From Cytophaga aurantiaca DSM 3654 (GTDB lineage: Bacteria > Bacteroidota > Bacteroidia > Cytophagales > Cytophagaceae), in NCBI RefSeq assembly GCF_000379725.1, contig NZ_KB903639.1, forward strand, positions 1 to 52,635: DNA of 52,635 nt, given 5' to 3'. The notes under the pieces were generated by a model. The model saw only the letters and a program-made list of their open reading frames with translations. It had not been told where the DNA came from and did no database searches. Both the position numbers and the translations under genes were made by a program. Every line of letters starts with the position of its first letter. Positions within the stretch are counted from its first letter, which is position 1. Of this stretch, positions 25,113 through 35,599 are shown one piece after another.

Positions 25113-27659
25113 ATGGAAGCAAAATTTTCAAATCGCGTGAAAGAGGTTATATCCTTAAGTCGTGAAGAAGCATTGCGCTTGGGTCATGATTACATCGGTG
25201 CAGAGCACTTGTTGTTAGGGATGATTCGTGAAGGAGAAGGTGTGGCAATTAGTTTATTGAAAAAACTAGGTATCACGTTAGATTCTTTAAAAAAGTCGCT
25301 TGAAGATGCAGTACGCGGTACTGCTACAGGTAATGTAAAAAACCTTACCAATATACCTCTTACAAGACAAGCTGAAAAAGTGTTGAAGATTACGTATTTG
25401 GAAGCTAAAATTTTCAAAAGCGATTTAATAGGCACAGAACATTTATTGCTGTCTGTCTTAAGAGATGAAGACAACGTTGCAACGCAAATATTAAACAAGT
25501 TTGATGTGTCGTACGACGTGATCAAAGAATTATTGGAATACCATACACACACTCCTAAAGCTTCTGATGCAGAAGATGCAGACGATGATTCGTCTCGTCT
25601 GTTCGGTAGCGGCGGTGCTGGGGCTGGTAAAGAAACGGCAAGACCGGGTGCTGAGAAATCAAGAACTCCTGTCTTGGATAACTTCGGTAGAGATCTTACC
25701 AAATATGCGGAAGATGGCAAACTGGATCCGATCATTGGTCGTGAAAAAGAAATTGAGCGTGTAGCTCAGATCTTGTCACGTCGTAAAAAGAACAACCCGA
25801 TTTTAATTGGTGAGCCTGGTGTTGGTAAAACTGCCATCGCGGAAGGTCTTGCATTACGCATTGTTCAGAAGAAAGTGTCTCGCGTATTGTTTAGCAAACG
25901 TGTAGTAACACTTGATCTTGCTTCATTGGTTGCAGGTACAAAATACCGCGGTCAGTTTGAAGAGCGTATGAAAGCAGTAATGAATGAATTGGAAAAATCT
26001 CCTGAGGTAATTCTATTCATTGATGAGATCCACACAATTGTTGGTGCAGGTGGTGCTTCCGGTTCTCTGGATGCATCGAACATGTTCAAACCTGCGTTAG
26101 CGAGGGGAGATATCCAATGTATTGGTGCAACAACATTAGATGAATATCGTCAGTACATAGAGAAAGACGGTGCTTTGGCTCGTCGTTTCCAGATCGTAAT
26201 GATCGAAGCAACGACTCCAGAAGAAACGGTTCAGATCTTAAATAATATTAAAGAGAAATACGAAGATCACCACAATGTTATTTATTCTCCGGAAGCAATA
26301 GAAGCGTGTGTGAAGTTATCAGACCGTTACATCAGCGACCGTTTCTTGCCGGATAAAGCAATTGACGTGTTGGATGAAGCAGGTGCTCGCGTACACATCA
26401 ACAACATTCACGTTCCTGCAGATATCATCAAGTTGGAAGAACAGATCGAAGATATCAAGAAGGAAAAGAACAAAGTTGTTAAGAGTCAGAAATACGAAGA
26501 GGCTGCTCAATTAAGAGACACCGAGAAAAAACTGATTGAACAGTTAGATAACGCAAAACTTCGTTGGGAAGAAGAAACCAAGAAGAAACGTTACCATGTA
26601 AAAGAAGAGAACGTTGCAGATGTAATCGCAATGATGACAGGTATTCCTTCCGCTCGTGTAGCACAGAAAGAATCTTTGAAATTGTTGAGCATGGGTGCAG
26701 ACCTTAAAGCTGCTGTAGTAGGCCAGGATCAAGCGATCGAGAAATTGGTTAAAGCGATTCAGCGTACACGTGTAGGTTTAAAAGATCCGAAGAAACCAAT
26801 TGGTTCATTCATCTTCTTAGGTCCGACTGGTGTTGGTAAAACAGAATTAGCGAAGTCGCTTGCGAAATATTTATTCGATAAAGACGATTCATTGGTACGT
26901 ATCGATATGTCTGAGTACATGGAGAAATTCTCTATCTCAAGATTAGTTGGTGCGCCTCCGGGATACGTAGGTTACGAAGAAGGCGGTCAGTTAACTGAAA
27001 AGATTCGTCGTAAGCCATACAGCGTAATCTTGTTGGATGAAATCGAGAAAGCTCACCCGGATGTATTCAACTTGATGCTTCAGGTGCTAGACGATGGTAT
27101 CTTAACAGATGGTTTAGGTAGAAGAGTAGATTTTAGAAATACAATCATCATCATGACATCAAACATTGGTGTTCGTGACTTGAAAGATTTCGGATCTGGT
27201 ATCGGTTTCAACACACAGTCTCGTAAAGAGAATGTAGATGAAATGATGAAAGGTACAATTCAGAATGCATTGCGTAAAGCATTCTCTCCTGAATTCTTAA
27301 ACCGTTTGGATGATGTAATTGTATTCAATTCGCTTTCAAGAGAAGATATTCATGTTATTATTGACATTACCTTATCAAAAGTATTCGCAAGAATCCTGGC
27401 ATTGGGTTATGCAATTGAATTGACTGAAAAAGCAAAAGACTTCTTAGCTGAAAAAGGATACGATGCACAATACGGTGCACGTCCGTTGAACAGAGCGATT
27501 CAGAAATATCTTGAAGATCCGATTGCGGAAGAGATATTAAGAGGTGATGTTCTACAAGGCGACACAATTGTTGCTGACTACACAGAAGGTGCTGACGGTT
27601 TAACTGTTCGTAATAAAAAACAAACAGAAGAAAAAACCGAAGGTGAAAAAGGTAAATAA
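25113..27659 (+). CDS. clpC: ClpC-type AAA+ protease chaperone
   Basis: An 848-residue Hsp100 ATPase. The N-domain (1-145) contains two repeats with [15 protein letters not shown] and [16 protein letters not shown] Gly/Ala/Ser linker follows (about 150-185). AAA domain 1 has Walker A GEPGVGKT at 233-240 and [11 protein letters not shown]. The middle segment includes a UVR-like motif ([18 protein letters not shown], about 459-476), typical of ClpC. AAA domain 2 has GPTGVGKT at 570-577 and [16 protein letters not shown]. It unfolds proteins for the ClpP protease in stress and quality control. The gene stands alone and ends in a good terminator. Confidence 0.96.
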   Translation: MEAKFSNRVKEVISLSREEALRLGHDYIGAEHLLLGMIREGEGVAISLLKKLGITLDSLKKSLEDAVRGTATGNVKNLTNIPLTRQAEKVLKITYLEAKIFKSDLIGTEHLLLSVLRDEDNVATQILNKFDVSYDVIKELLEYHTHTPKASDAEDADDDSSRLFGSGGAGAGKETARPGAEKSRTPVLDNFGRDLTKYAEDGKLDPIIGREKEIERVAQILSRRKKNNPILIGEPGVGKTAIAEGLALRIVQKKVSRVLFSKRVVTLDLASLVAGTKYRGQFEERMKAVMNELEKSPEVILFIDEIHTIVGAGGASGSLDASNMFKPALARGDIQCIGATTLDEYRQYIEKDGALARRFQIVMIEATTPEETVQILNNIKEKYEDHHNVIYSPEAIEACVKLSDRYISDRFLPDKAIDVLDEAGARVHINNIHVPADIIKLEEQIEDIKKEKNKVVKSQKYEEAAQLRDTEKKLIEQLDNAKLRWEEETKKKRYHVKEENVADVIAMMTGIPSARVAQKESLKLLSMGADLKAAVVGQDQAIEKLVKAIQRTRVGLKDPKKPIGSFIFLGPTGVGKTELAKSLAKYLFDKDDSLVRIDMSEYMEKFSISRLVGAPPGYVGYEEGGQLTEKIRRKPYSVILLDEIEKAHPDVFNLMLQVLDDGILTDGLGRRVDFRNTIIIMTSNIGVRDLKDFGSGIGFNTQSRKENVDEMMKGTIQNALRKAFSPEFLNRLDDVIVFNSLSREDIHVIIDITLSKVFARILALGYAIELTEKAKDFLAEKGYDAQYGARPLNRAIQKYLEDPIAEEILRGDVLQGDTIVADYTEGADGLTVRNKKQTEEKTEGEKGK

Positions 27660-27685
27660 GAATCGTTTCTTATAGATAATAATAG

Positions 27686-27721
27686 AAAGTCCCGCTGAAT
27701 AATATTCGCGGGACTTTTTTT
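27686..27721 (+). terminator. clpC terminator
   Basis: AAAGTCCCGC (27686-27695) pairs with GCGGGACTTT (27708-27717), 12-nt loop, followed by a T run. It lies 26 bp after the clpC stop codon. Confidence 0.85.
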
Positions 27722-27746
27722 ATTGAGTGATCTAATAGATCTCATT

Positions 27747-27775
27747 TTCATAGCCCATAGTTTTATCTATGGGAA
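27747..27775. repeat. hairpin repeat copy
   Basis: CATAGCCCATAGTTTTATCTATGGGA: the hairpin core of the window's repeat family with a changed loop (GTTTTATC), and neither end of the composite. It lies between clpC and a hypothetical gene. Confidence 0.7.
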
Positions 27776-27827
27776 TGAAAAATAATTCATAATTATCCAC
27801 GTGTTGTAGTTATCTTGAAAAAATCAA

Positions 27828-28661
27828 ATGAAGAAACTGCTGTTTATTTTTGCCGCAATATTTTTTATCAACTCTGTATCTGCACAGGATACGATAAAGG
27901 TAGAGCCTTCCGTATATTATGAAAGTACTATACATCAGGATACACGTTCCTTCTACGGGTATGTACAATACGCACGTGAAGATATTCTCTATTTTGATTC
28001 CCTGCGCTCTATTCAATATTGTTATTACATGGATTCTGTCCGCAAATGTATCGGTTCTGTCTATCAGTTAAAACCAGACAACGTAGTTCTGATCTCAACT
28101 CTGCAAGACACCGTAGCATGGATGTATAGAAAGTACAACGATTCTTTGTATGAGGTGAATGCCGTGATCGATGGGTTCTGGTATTCGGGATGGGCAAGCA
28201 GTGTGATGCCTTTGCAATTTAAAGGAGAACTTGCAGCCATTGCAGCAGACAGAACGGATACTTTGTGGTATACAACATACGCATATACATCACATTTCCC
28301 GCAAGGAAACTCTTCATACAGATTGAATCAAACTCCTGTTAAGGGAAAAATCTATAAGAGTAAGCAATGCGATCTTCTGCCGCGACTGCAGGACGGAAGT
28401 GTTTTTGCAAAAATGAATTGGGAAGTGAAAAATTTATGTTATAATGATCCATACTATTATGTTAGCCGTACGGTGTTTGTTGTAACAGCAGAGGGGCGTA
28501 TCAGAAACATCAGTAGGGCAGGAAATCTAGACTTGAGCTGTTCAGATGTATATATTGATTTCGTAAAGACCTTATATAAGAATCTACCGCTGATGTCTGC
28601 AACCAGAAAAGGTAAGCCCGTAAATATTCAATGGGAAGTGCTGGTGGATATGAAACAATAA
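27828..28661 (+). CDS. hypothetical secreted protein
   Basis: A 277-residue protein with a signal peptide (FINSVSAQ, cleavage near residue 19). The mature part is tyrosine-rich and beta-type, with repeated short 'QDT' and 'YYxDS' segments; I recognise no domain. It contains RIRNISRAGNLDLSCSDV and KNLPLMSATRKGKPVNIQWE, which looks like the TonB-C-like C-terminus found in Bacteroidota (a partner-binding beta strand). It is probably periplasmic. Confidence 0.7.
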   Translation: MKKLLFIFAAIFFINSVSAQDTIKVEPSVYYESTIHQDTRSFYGYVQYAREDILYFDSLRSIQYCYYMDSVRKCIGSVYQLKPDNVVLISTLQDTVAWMYRKYNDSLYEVNAVIDGFWYSGWASSVMPLQFKGELAAIAADRTDTLWYTTYAYTSHFPQGNSSYRLNQTPVKGKIYKSKQCDLLPRLQDGSVFAKMNWEVKNLCYNDPYYYVSRTVFVVTAEGRIRNISRAGNLDLSCSDVYIDFVKTLYKNLPLMSATRKGKPVNIQWEVLVDMKQ

Positions 28662-28726
28662 GATTATAGCTGTTTATTTTAAAGTTTGAGAAAAAGATTT
28701 TAAATCACGTAGCGAATAAATCAAAT

Positions 28727-29122
28727 ATGGGATACGAATTACACATTGTACGACAAAAAGATTGGGAAGATTACGAAGAAGAAAGTTCTATTACATTGGA
28801 TGAATGGCTTGCCTATGTTGAGACTGATAGTGAATTGATCCCGAACAGTTCACTAGATCCCTCTAAGAGAATGTATGGTGATGATTCACCTGGGTTTGTT
28901 ATCTGGAAAGAATATCCCGGTAATACCTATGAGACCTCCTGGCTGGATTTTTTCGAAGGAAGTATTTCCACAAAACACCCCGACGATATCACCATTGCAA
29001 AAATGATTCAGATTGCAAAAGCATTGAATGCAAGGGTGCAGGGTGACGAAGGAGAATTTTATGATGAAGAATATATTCAGAAGGCATTGAATAAAAAGAA
29101 ATGTTGGGAATTCTGGAAGTAA
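28727..29122 (+). CDS. hypothetical protein, immunity-like family
   Basis: A 131-residue acidic cytoplasmic protein beginning MGYELHIVRQKDWEDYEEES. Proteins with 'MGYxLHIxRxxxW ... ISLxEWxxYvxxD ... DITIxKMIQIAxxLNAxVQGDEGE' form a recurring small family that I recall from polymorphic-toxin neighbourhoods in Gram-negative bacteria, so an immunity role is possible. No toxin is visible next to it. It is followed after 14 bp by a lipoprotein gene on the same strand, probably in one transcript. Confidence 0.7.
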   Translation: MGYELHIVRQKDWEDYEEESSITLDEWLAYVETDSELIPNSSLDPSKRMYGDDSPGFVIWKEYPGNTYETSWLDFFEGSISTKHPDDITIAKMIQIAKALNARVQGDEGEFYDEEYIQKALNKKKCWEFWK

Positions 29123-29136
29123 ATGGAGAGAGTAAA

Positions 29137-29562
29137 ATGAAACACATACTTATTATTTTAATCGTATTATGTTGTGTTAGCTGCAATTCCAAACAGCGTG
29201 AATACGAAAACGCTTTGCTCTTTCCTGAAAGGAGTAAATACGGATTTGACGTTACCTATAACATACAATATTTCCCGGATGTAAATATTGTGTTCAATTT
29301 TAGTTGTACCCCTTCAAAGAAAACAATTGCTGCGATTGAATCAGAGTTTAAAAAGTATGAAGAAACATATAAGAAAATATTTATCCATGAAATGACCAAT
29401 ATTGACGGACGTTATAGCATTGCAGTAAATTTTAATGAAATAGACTATCGCAACTATTCTGAATTTACTATGAAAAGAGATATGGATAGTTTTGATGCCT
29501 TACTAAAAAGTATAGACGCCAATCCGGATATACAGGATCTGCTTGCTGTGCACTTTGAATAA
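29137..29562 (+). CDS. hypothetical lipoprotein
   Basis: About 141 residues from ATG 29137. A longer frame from a TTG at 29104 region would overlap the previous gene and put residues ahead of a clear signal peptide, so the ATG is preferred. The signal MKHILIILIVLCCVSC ends in a lipobox cysteine at residue 16. The mature part is charged, with KTIAAIESEFKKYEETYKKI as a predicted helix. No domain recognised. Confidence 0.7.
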   Translation: MKHILIILIVLCCVSCNSKQREYENALLFPERSKYGFDVTYNIQYFPDVNIVFNFSCTPSKKTIAAIESEFKKYEETYKKIFIHEMTNIDGRYSIAVNFNEIDYRNYSEFTMKRDMDSFDALLKSIDANPDIQDLLAVHFE

Positions 29563-29681
29563 CACAACTTCTTTTAAGACAAGGCGTGTGTTTTTTTATC
29601 TGAGGTGCCCTGGATTTATTTGATTTGCTTTTTTGAGCAAATTCCTTCATCTTTAAAATTAGACACCCTTAATTTTATGTA

Positions 29682-30257
29682 ATGAAAAAATTACTAGTTT
29701 ACAAGCAGGTTGTTATTGCAGCGTGTATATTATGTGGGATTTTTATTCTCGATCTTAAGTTTCCTCCTGGCATTGCCATTGGTGTAATGTATCTGTTTTG
29801 CTTTTTTAGTATTTCCAGACAATCCAAAACAACGATCATTGTCTTTGCTGGTTGTATTATTGTAGTGTCGCTTATAAAATTTATTTTCTTTTTACCTTCA
29901 TCAGATACATATATTCTGCTTATTAACAGATGTATTACGATCACTGCAATTAGTATTGTTGCTTTTATTGCGTACAAAAGAAGGACACAGTTTGAACGTT
30001 TTAATAAGGAACGTAATGAGTATGAAAAACAGCTTGAAGAAATGGTGTTTATGATCTCACATGAAGTACGGAAGCCCATTACAAATTGTATAGGCTTAAT
30101 GAATCACCTGGAAAGTGATAAGGTGTATACACAGGAAGAATTAAGAGAGATGGTCAATTATCTGAAAGTAAGTATTCTTGAACTGGAAGGGTTTACACGA
30201 AAACTGACAATTGTAGCGGACGATATAAACCAAAAACAAAAAATCAAAATAGAATAG
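29682..30257 (+). CDS. membrane protein with HisKA-like helix but no ATPase domain
   Basis: A 191-residue protein: four or five hydrophobic segments in residues 8-105, a charged coiled linker (FERFNKERNEYEKQLEEM), then MISHEVRKPITNCIGLM at about 123-139. That is an H-box of histidine kinases with His126 in SHEVRKP. Another helix (EELREMVNYLKVSILELEGF) follows, completing a dimerisation hairpin. The protein then stops: N, G1, F and G2 boxes are absent. It may be a truncated kinase, a phosphotransfer partner, or a regulator pairing with another kinase. Confidence 0.7.
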   Translation: MKKLLVYKQVVIAACILCGIFILDLKFPPGIAIGVMYLFCFFSISRQSKTTIIVFAGCIIVVSLIKFIFFLPSSDTYILLINRCITITAISIVAFIAYKRRTQFERFNKERNEYEKQLEEMVFMISHEVRKPITNCIGLMNHLESDKVYTQEELREMVNYLKVSILELEGFTRKLTIVADDINQKQKIKIE

Positions 30258-30282
30258 GGGGAGTTGATTCTGTTGTACTACG

Positions 30283-31155
30283 TTAATTTTTTGTAAGTAT
30301 TTTGCGTTGCTTCCCTTTTTCAATCAGTGATACTGAAATAAGCAAAGCAAATACAATAAATATGAGTGTTACTTCAAGCCAGTATTCATAAGGCTTTACC
30401 CAAATCTCTTCAAGCACATTCCAACGACCAAGGATCTCTATAAAATTCCAGAAGATAATTACGGTAGGGATTGCATACCGGATCGCATAACCGAGATTAT
30501 TCATTTTTAATAAGTCTTTAAAAAGAAAAGCAGACCATAATAAAGAACCAAATGCAATGATATAAGTTACAGGATGCTTATCTCCAAGAAGTGTATTGTC
30601 ATATGCAAACAATAGTACGAGATAGAACGTCCATAACAGAACGATCAATTCTATGGCAGTAATTGCAGCGTAGTTTTTTTGTTGAGCTGTAAACTGGATG
30701 GCAAAGCGTGAAGGGATACGAATAAGTTTCTGGATCCAGATGAAAAAAGTACAGCCTGTTTTTGTATTGAAAATGTAGTAGAGCAGCAGCATTACCAGAA
30801 ACCCCACAGATGCAGGCATGATCAGGTATTCGGGTTTGGTTACTATCTCTCCGTTTTCGATAAGAGGCGATACACTGAATCGATGTGCAATGTATACATG
30901 TGAAAATTCGATCCATCCGGTCCAGATAAACAAACCGGAAAAAAGTCCTGCAAATGTTGCCTTGTTTTCCGTTTGCAGCATACTTCCCCAAACCAGTAAG
31001 ATCACACCTGCAGCTCCCATCGTTAAGGCAGCTCTGTATACATGCATCTCTCCGAATTGTTTTTCCATGATGATCATGATCGCATGACCAAGAGGCATCG
31101 TAAGCAATACCGTTAAGAAGGCAAGAATTCCTATGAGAGGCTTGTTTAGTTTCAT
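30283..31155 (-). CDS. multi-spanning membrane protein, unknown
   Basis: A 290-residue integral membrane protein with about eight hydrophobic helices (starting LIGILAFLTVLLTMPLGHAI) and a short basic tail. It has no motif known to me; aromatic-rich loops such as FIWTGWIEFSHVYIAHRF are notable. It is convergent with the preceding histidine-kinase-like gene (25 bp between stops). Confidence 0.65.
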   Translation of the reverse strand: MKLNKPLIGILAFLTVLLTMPLGHAIMIIMEKQFGEMHVYRAALTMGAAGVILLVWGSMLQTENKATFAGLFSGLFIWTGWIEFSHVYIAHRFSVSPLIENGEIVTKPEYLIMPASVGFLVMLLLYYIFNTKTGCTFFIWIQKLIRIPSRFAIQFTAQQKNYAAITAIELIVLLWTFYLVLLFAYDNTLLGDKHPVTYIIAFGSLLWSAFLFKDLLKMNNLGYAIRYAIPTVIIFWNFIEILGRWNVLEEIWVKPYEYWLEVTLIFIVFALLISVSLIEKGKQRKILTKN

Positions 31156-31459
31156 TGCTGTAAATGTTTTGCAGGGCCAAATACATTACAATATAGCCTT
31201 AGAATACTATTATTTGTGTATGGTACAGGAGTTTTTTCTCTCAATGTAAGAATAGTCTATTGATTGATATGCTATTATTTAAGTCAATAAAAAATAGTCG
31301 TATCGTTCTTGCAGAAGCTACTGCATTACAGGTATTGGTTATACTTAAATTTTGGTATTGAATAAAGGTTGTACTGGAATTAAAAGGATAGCATATGATA
31401 CATAAGACAGTAATTGTATTTAATAGCATCTGTAGATGCTTGTCATTTAACGTATCTGT
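31156..31459. other. intergenic region between two minus-strand genes
   Basis: A 304-bp AT-rich gap. A 62-codon minus-strand frame (31241-31429) could be read through it, but its sequence has no hallmark of a real protein and no clear family. Otherwise I see nothing except the upstream region of the 290-aa membrane protein gene. Confidence 0.35.
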
Positions 31460-33169
31460 TTATTCATGTTTTGTATAATCAAATAAATGCTTAAACGCAG
31501 CCGGTACCTTGTCTCTTAAATTTTGACTATCGTCGATGTATAAATTTTTCATTTCAATCATCGACTCTGGTAAAGTAGTAATATCGGTTAGTGTAATACT
31601 TAAATATTTTAATTTTTCTAGTCGATTTATGTCATTAGGTAAATTCGGAATTTTGTTTGCTCCGATTTTTAATGTTTCTAATTTCGAAAGTTCTAAAATG
31701 ACGCGTGGGAACTCCGTTAATTTATTCGAGAAGAGATCAATGCTTTTCAGTTCCGTTAGTTCAGCTAGTTTAGGAGAGATCTTTTGTATGCTGCTGTATG
31801 TGATGGAAAGTGTTTGCAGTTTAGTAAGTTTTGAAATTTCATCCGGAATCTCATTCATTCCGGTAGTCATTTCGAGATGGATCAGATTCTTCAAACGTTC
31901 AATTTCGGGTATCCATGCAGTAATATTTTTCGCACCGATCTTAATACTTGTTGCACTATCCGGGTTTAATAATGCCACCTGCAAGGTGAGCGGTAAGGTG
32001 TTGAAATGTTCTTCTGTTATATCAGATGGAATGTCGGATGATGGATTGATATTTGCAGTTCTGCGTACCACAAATACGCCACCACCCAAACGATTATCTC
32101 CTGCATTTTGAACAGATTCCATAAATACCAGTGACTCCTTTGTGCGAATATTTGCAGGTAATTCAAAGGTGCGAAGGCCTAAACGATACGCCGGAAATAA
32201 ATCTGTCTTTTCTACATCCAGTATTTTTATATTGAACGTTGCATCTTTTGTTTTAAAACGCACATATGCTGTGCCTGATCCTTCTCCGGGTACATAGATT
32301 GGAATACCATGAACCTTTGCAATACCTTGCCAGCCGGAAGAATATTCCCGACTGTATTTCTTAAGATGAAAGGTGCGATTGAAACCTGTTCTCCAATAAA
32401 CAAACGGGTTGATATTGTTTGTTACAAGAGGTATCATCTCTATTGCCGACGGCGACTGCGGATAATTTTCTTGATTTGAGATGTCAGGTAAATAATAATC
32501 ATCAAAATTATTGATTGTACGATCTTCCTGGAAACGGCAGATCATACGACTATCCTGCAAACCTGAAAGTAAAATTTCAACCTTACCTTGACGTTTGAAA
32601 ATGATGCCTGCCTGATGTATGTCGTCACGAGAGGCGCGAAGGTTTATAAATTCTATATATTCAGATGTGTTGTACAATTCAATAAAAAGTTGTTCAAAAT
32701 CCTTTTCGTTTAAATCTAATGTTGCATTATGTATGCGATGATAAGGCAGTGTATCTTTTTTGCCCGTCTCTAATAAAGGGATGTATGTTGCAGGTCCATA
32801 AAAACAACCGCTTCGATATGAAAAGCGTAAGGGCGTTTCGAATGAAGTAACGATGTGGCCTTTTTCATCCAGCATTGCATAAGCCTTACCGTCAGGTTTT
32901 CTGTTCACTTCATACACCTTGAACGGTCCCGTTTCATCCAGGTCTGAATAGACCATGTATTGTTTTAGCGACGGAATGTAAAAGTAACGTGGATAATACA
33001 CACGGCCGCGAAGTACGGCAGCAAGTTCATATGTTTTGGATGTGCTTAAAATGGTATTGCGAAATAGGTATTTGTATTTCAATGGGTTTTGCGCACGTGC
33101 CGATAAAAAGAAACTCAACATAAAAATGGTACTAAATATAAAAAGGCCGGTCATTTTGATCATGTTCAA
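31460..33169 (-). CDS. secreted leucine-rich-repeat protein
   Basis: A 569-residue protein with a signal peptide (LSFFLSARAQ). Residues 30-400 have no recognised fold. Residues about 395-550 hold LRRs of the bacterial type (LTKLQTLSITYSSIQKISP, LTELKSIDLFSNKLTEFPR, LSKLETLKIGANKIPNLP, LEKLKYLSITLTDITTLPE), about six units of 23 residues. LRRs bind proteins; location is periplasmic or surface. It stands alone. A 120-nt C-terminal extension follows the last repeat (NLRDKVPAAFKHLFDYTK). Confidence 0.8.
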   Translation of the reverse strand: MNMIKMTGLFIFSTIFMLSFFLSARAQNPLKYKYLFRNTILSTSKTYELAAVLRGRVYYPRYFYIPSLKQYMVYSDLDETGPFKVYEVNRKPDGKAYAMLDEKGHIVTSFETPLRFSYRSGCFYGPATYIPLLETGKKDTLPYHRIHNATLDLNEKDFEQLFIELYNTSEYIEFINLRASRDDIHQAGIIFKRQGKVEILLSGLQDSRMICRFQEDRTINNFDDYYLPDISNQENYPQSPSAIEMIPLVTNNINPFVYWRTGFNRTFHLKKYSREYSSGWQGIAKVHGIPIYVPGEGSGTAYVRFKTKDATFNIKILDVEKTDLFPAYRLGLRTFELPANIRTKESLVFMESVQNAGDNRLGGGVFVVRRTANINPSSDIPSDITEEHFNTLPLTLQVALLNPDSATSIKIGAKNITAWIPEIERLKNLIHLEMTTGMNEIPDEISKLTKLQTLSITYSSIQKISPKLAELTELKSIDLFSNKLTEFPRVILELSKLETLKIGANKIPNLPNDINRLEKLKYLSITLTDITTLPESMIEMKNLYIDDSQNLRDKVPAAFKHLFDYTKHE

Positions 33170-33443
33170 TTATAGAATAATCAAGATTATACATTTTGAA
33201 GATTAGGCAGTGCATACTGTATACACTGCTCATTAAGAATGATTGAATAACAATATAAGGAGACTTTTTTAGAATTGAATTATTAAATTAATAGGAATGT
33301 TTCAGACTTGAATCTTCCTTCTTTATTCGTGAAGTGTTTATAAGTTTTATTTCGGCTGTCTTGTTTTGTGCATGAAAGGGCGGATCTTTATAGTGGTCGA
33401 ATGTTACGGTTCTTTCAATTTAACACCTCACTACAGAAACTTA

Positions 33444-34448
33444 ATGAATATTTATAAAGAAATTGAAGCTGAAATAATGCATGCTTCTAATATTGTCATC
33501 ACTGCTCACAAATCTGCCGATGGAGATTCGGTTGGGAGCTCATTGGGATTATTATACTTTATTGAAAAACTTGGCAAGAAAGCTATTGTATGCCATCCGG
33601 ATAAAGCACCTGATTTTTTGGATATACTGGATCTGTCTGTGATAACACTGATGACAGATGAGCCGGATAAAGTAACAGATGCTTTTCAAAAGGCAGATCT
33701 GATTTTCTGTTTGGATTATAATGCAACGGATCGGGTAGGTTCGGATATGCAGGCTTTGCTCGAGTCTGCATCGTGTAAAAAAATAATGATCGATCATCAT
33801 TTAAATCCACAAGATTTTCCAACGATTGTTGTTTCAGAGATCGCAGCTTCTTCAACAGCACAATTAATTGTTGAATTGATAGAACAGTCCGGGCATGGTA
33901 ATTTACTGGATGAGAAAATCGGAACACCTTTGTATGTGGGTATATTAACAGATACAGGAAGCTTTCGTTTTTCTTCTGTACAGCCTCGTACACATGAAAT
34001 ATTGGGCAAGCTATTAGGTGCTGGTGTACAGCATCACCTCATTCACGAAGCACTGAATGATACCAATACGGCGAGTCGTTTGCGTTTGCAAGGATATGCT
34101 ATGAGTGAGAAGATGGAAATCATGGAGGCATACCATGTAGCTATTATTTCTTTGACAAAAGAAGAGCTTGAAAAATATCACTATAAAAAAGGGGATACAG
34201 ATAGTTTGGCCAATCTTGCCTTATCGATCAAAGGAATGAAAGCAGCAATTGTATTTTCAGAACGTGATGGCATGATGAAAATATCATTCCGTTCTAAAGG
34301 AAAAGAAAATTCGGTAAACGTGTTAGCTGCAGATCATTTCAATGGTGGTGGACATGCGAATGCTGCAGGAGGCATGAGTGAATTGTCTGTAGCAGAAACG
34401 TTGGATAAAATTAAAAGCTTGGTACCTCAGTATTTTTCTGTTCAGTAG
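33444..34448 (+). CDS. DHH-family phosphoesterase, NrnA-like
   Basis: 334 residues from ATG 33444; the frame runs 78 bp further upstream but without family similarity. DHH motifs are all present: HKSADGDSVGS (Asp26, Asp28), DYNATDRVG at 91-99, DHH at 117-119 and, in the DHHA1 domain, GGGHANAAGG at 301-310. NrnA-type enzymes remove nucleotides from short RNA or from pAp and cyclic-dinucleotide products, using manganese. A role in degrading nano-RNA or pAp is likely; the substrate cannot be told from sequence. Confidence 0.88.
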   Translation: MNIYKEIEAEIMHASNIVITAHKSADGDSVGSSLGLLYFIEKLGKKAIVCHPDKAPDFLDILDLSVITLMTDEPDKVTDAFQKADLIFCLDYNATDRVGSDMQALLESASCKKIMIDHHLNPQDFPTIVVSEIAASSTAQLIVELIEQSGHGNLLDEKIGTPLYVGILTDTGSFRFSSVQPRTHEILGKLLGAGVQHHLIHEALNDTNTASRLRLQGYAMSEKMEIMEAYHVAIISLTKEELEKYHYKKGDTDSLANLALSIKGMKAAIVFSERDGMMKISFRSKGKENSVNVLAADHFNGGGHANAAGGMSELSVAETLDKIKSLVPQYFSVQ

Positions 34449-34493
34449 AATGGCGTTTTACTATACATTAATAATATATAATAACATCTATAT

Positions 34494-35474
34494 ATGAATA
34501 TAATACGAAATAAATATACTCAGAGAAATCATAAAGATTCAAATATGTCAAATAATTCAGGCCTTATAAAATTGAATAATTTGAAAGGTGCTATTAAGCA
34601 AATGAGTCATAAAGACTATTGTTTGAATGAAGATGAATCAGCTCTTGTATATATGGACGATAGCGGGACGTATACCTTTTTTTTCAATGAGGAATGTGAA
34701 ATCATTAAAGAGGCTGGACGTACATCTGTAATAACATATTATAATTTTTCAGAAGGGAAGATACTAAGGTGGGAGTGGTATGATGAAGGTAATAATTTAA
34801 TTCAATATGAAACATATGAATACGATAACATCTCAGGATTTGCAATAAATTACTATATAAAAAGAAGTGATGGTTCCGAGAAACGTATTCAGCCAATGAT
34901 TGAGAAAATAAATGAAAATACATTTATGCACCATTATGAATATTATGATGATTTATATGTAAATGATAAACTTGTTGAAAGAAGGAATCATGATAATATC
35001 ATGAGAATCAAATACGAATACGTTGGCTCTTCTCATACAGAAAAGAGATATATTCGAGGGGTTATTCAATCTTCATATACATTTAATGAGTTTGATTTTT
35101 TAATTAAACAAATGTTTTATGATGAAAAAGGAGTTAATATCGGAAATGAAATACTCAAGTATGATGTTGACAATAAATTAATAGAAACAATTACGAATAA
35201 AAAGGAATATAAATTCCCCATACATGAAGTATATGTTTATGATGTAAATAATTTATTGATTGAAAAACAATTTGGCTCTTCGGAATATGGACTCGAGACA
35301 GCTAATAAATACGAATACGATTCGCAGAAAAATCTCATTTATAAAAGTGGAGATTGGGAGAATGCTCGTTTTCAATATACCTATGATGATTGCGGAAATT
35401 GGATTGAAATGATGACGATAAAAGATTCGCGTGTCGTTTTTAAAACGACGAGAGAAATTGAGTATTTTAAATGA
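34494..35474 (+). CDS. hypothetical protein with RHS/YD-like repeats
   Basis: A 326-residue protein (or 309 from the second ATG at 34545) without signal peptide. It contains repeated YEYD/YxYD motifs (YETYEYDN, IKYEYVGSS, KYDVDNKL, YVYDVNNLL, KYEYDSQKN, YTYDDCGN) spaced by 20-40 residues, the style of YD/RHS-type beta strands. It lacks an RHS core or toxin end. It is downstream of the DHH gene by 45 bp and may share its transcript. Confidence 0.7.
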   Translation: MNIIRNKYTQRNHKDSNMSNNSGLIKLNNLKGAIKQMSHKDYCLNEDESALVYMDDSGTYTFFFNEECEIIKEAGRTSVITYYNFSEGKILRWEWYDEGNNLIQYETYEYDNISGFAINYYIKRSDGSEKRIQPMIEKINENTFMHHYEYYDDLYVNDKLVERRNHDNIMRIKYEYVGSSHTEKRYIRGVIQSSYTFNEFDFLIKQMFYDEKGVNIGNEILKYDVDNKLIETITNKKEYKFPIHEVYVYDVNNLLIEKQFGSSEYGLETANKYEYDSQKNLIYKSGDWENARFQYTYDDCGNWIEMMTIKDSRVVFKTTREIEYFK

Positions 35475-35599
35475 TTGCTGCGCAGTTTAATTTTTTTTAC
35501 ATACTCTTTTTATATTCAATTTGTTATTTTATTCCTTGAAAGATTAAATAGCTATAACGCATGTTGATACAATTTGTTAAAGATTTAAGTAATAATAAA

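Noticed and set aside
25190-25735. A 181-codon minus-strand frame inside clpC
   Set aside because: Shadow of a highly conserved gene; composition and sequence make no sense as a protein.
31241-31429. A 62-codon minus-strand frame between two minus-strand genes
   Set aside because: No family, biased composition and no ribosome-binding context; it is mentioned only as part of the gap.
31536-32111. A 191-codon plus-strand frame opposite the LRR gene
   Set aside because: It lies wholly inside a coding sequence with clear LRR repeats on the other strand and has no domain of its own.
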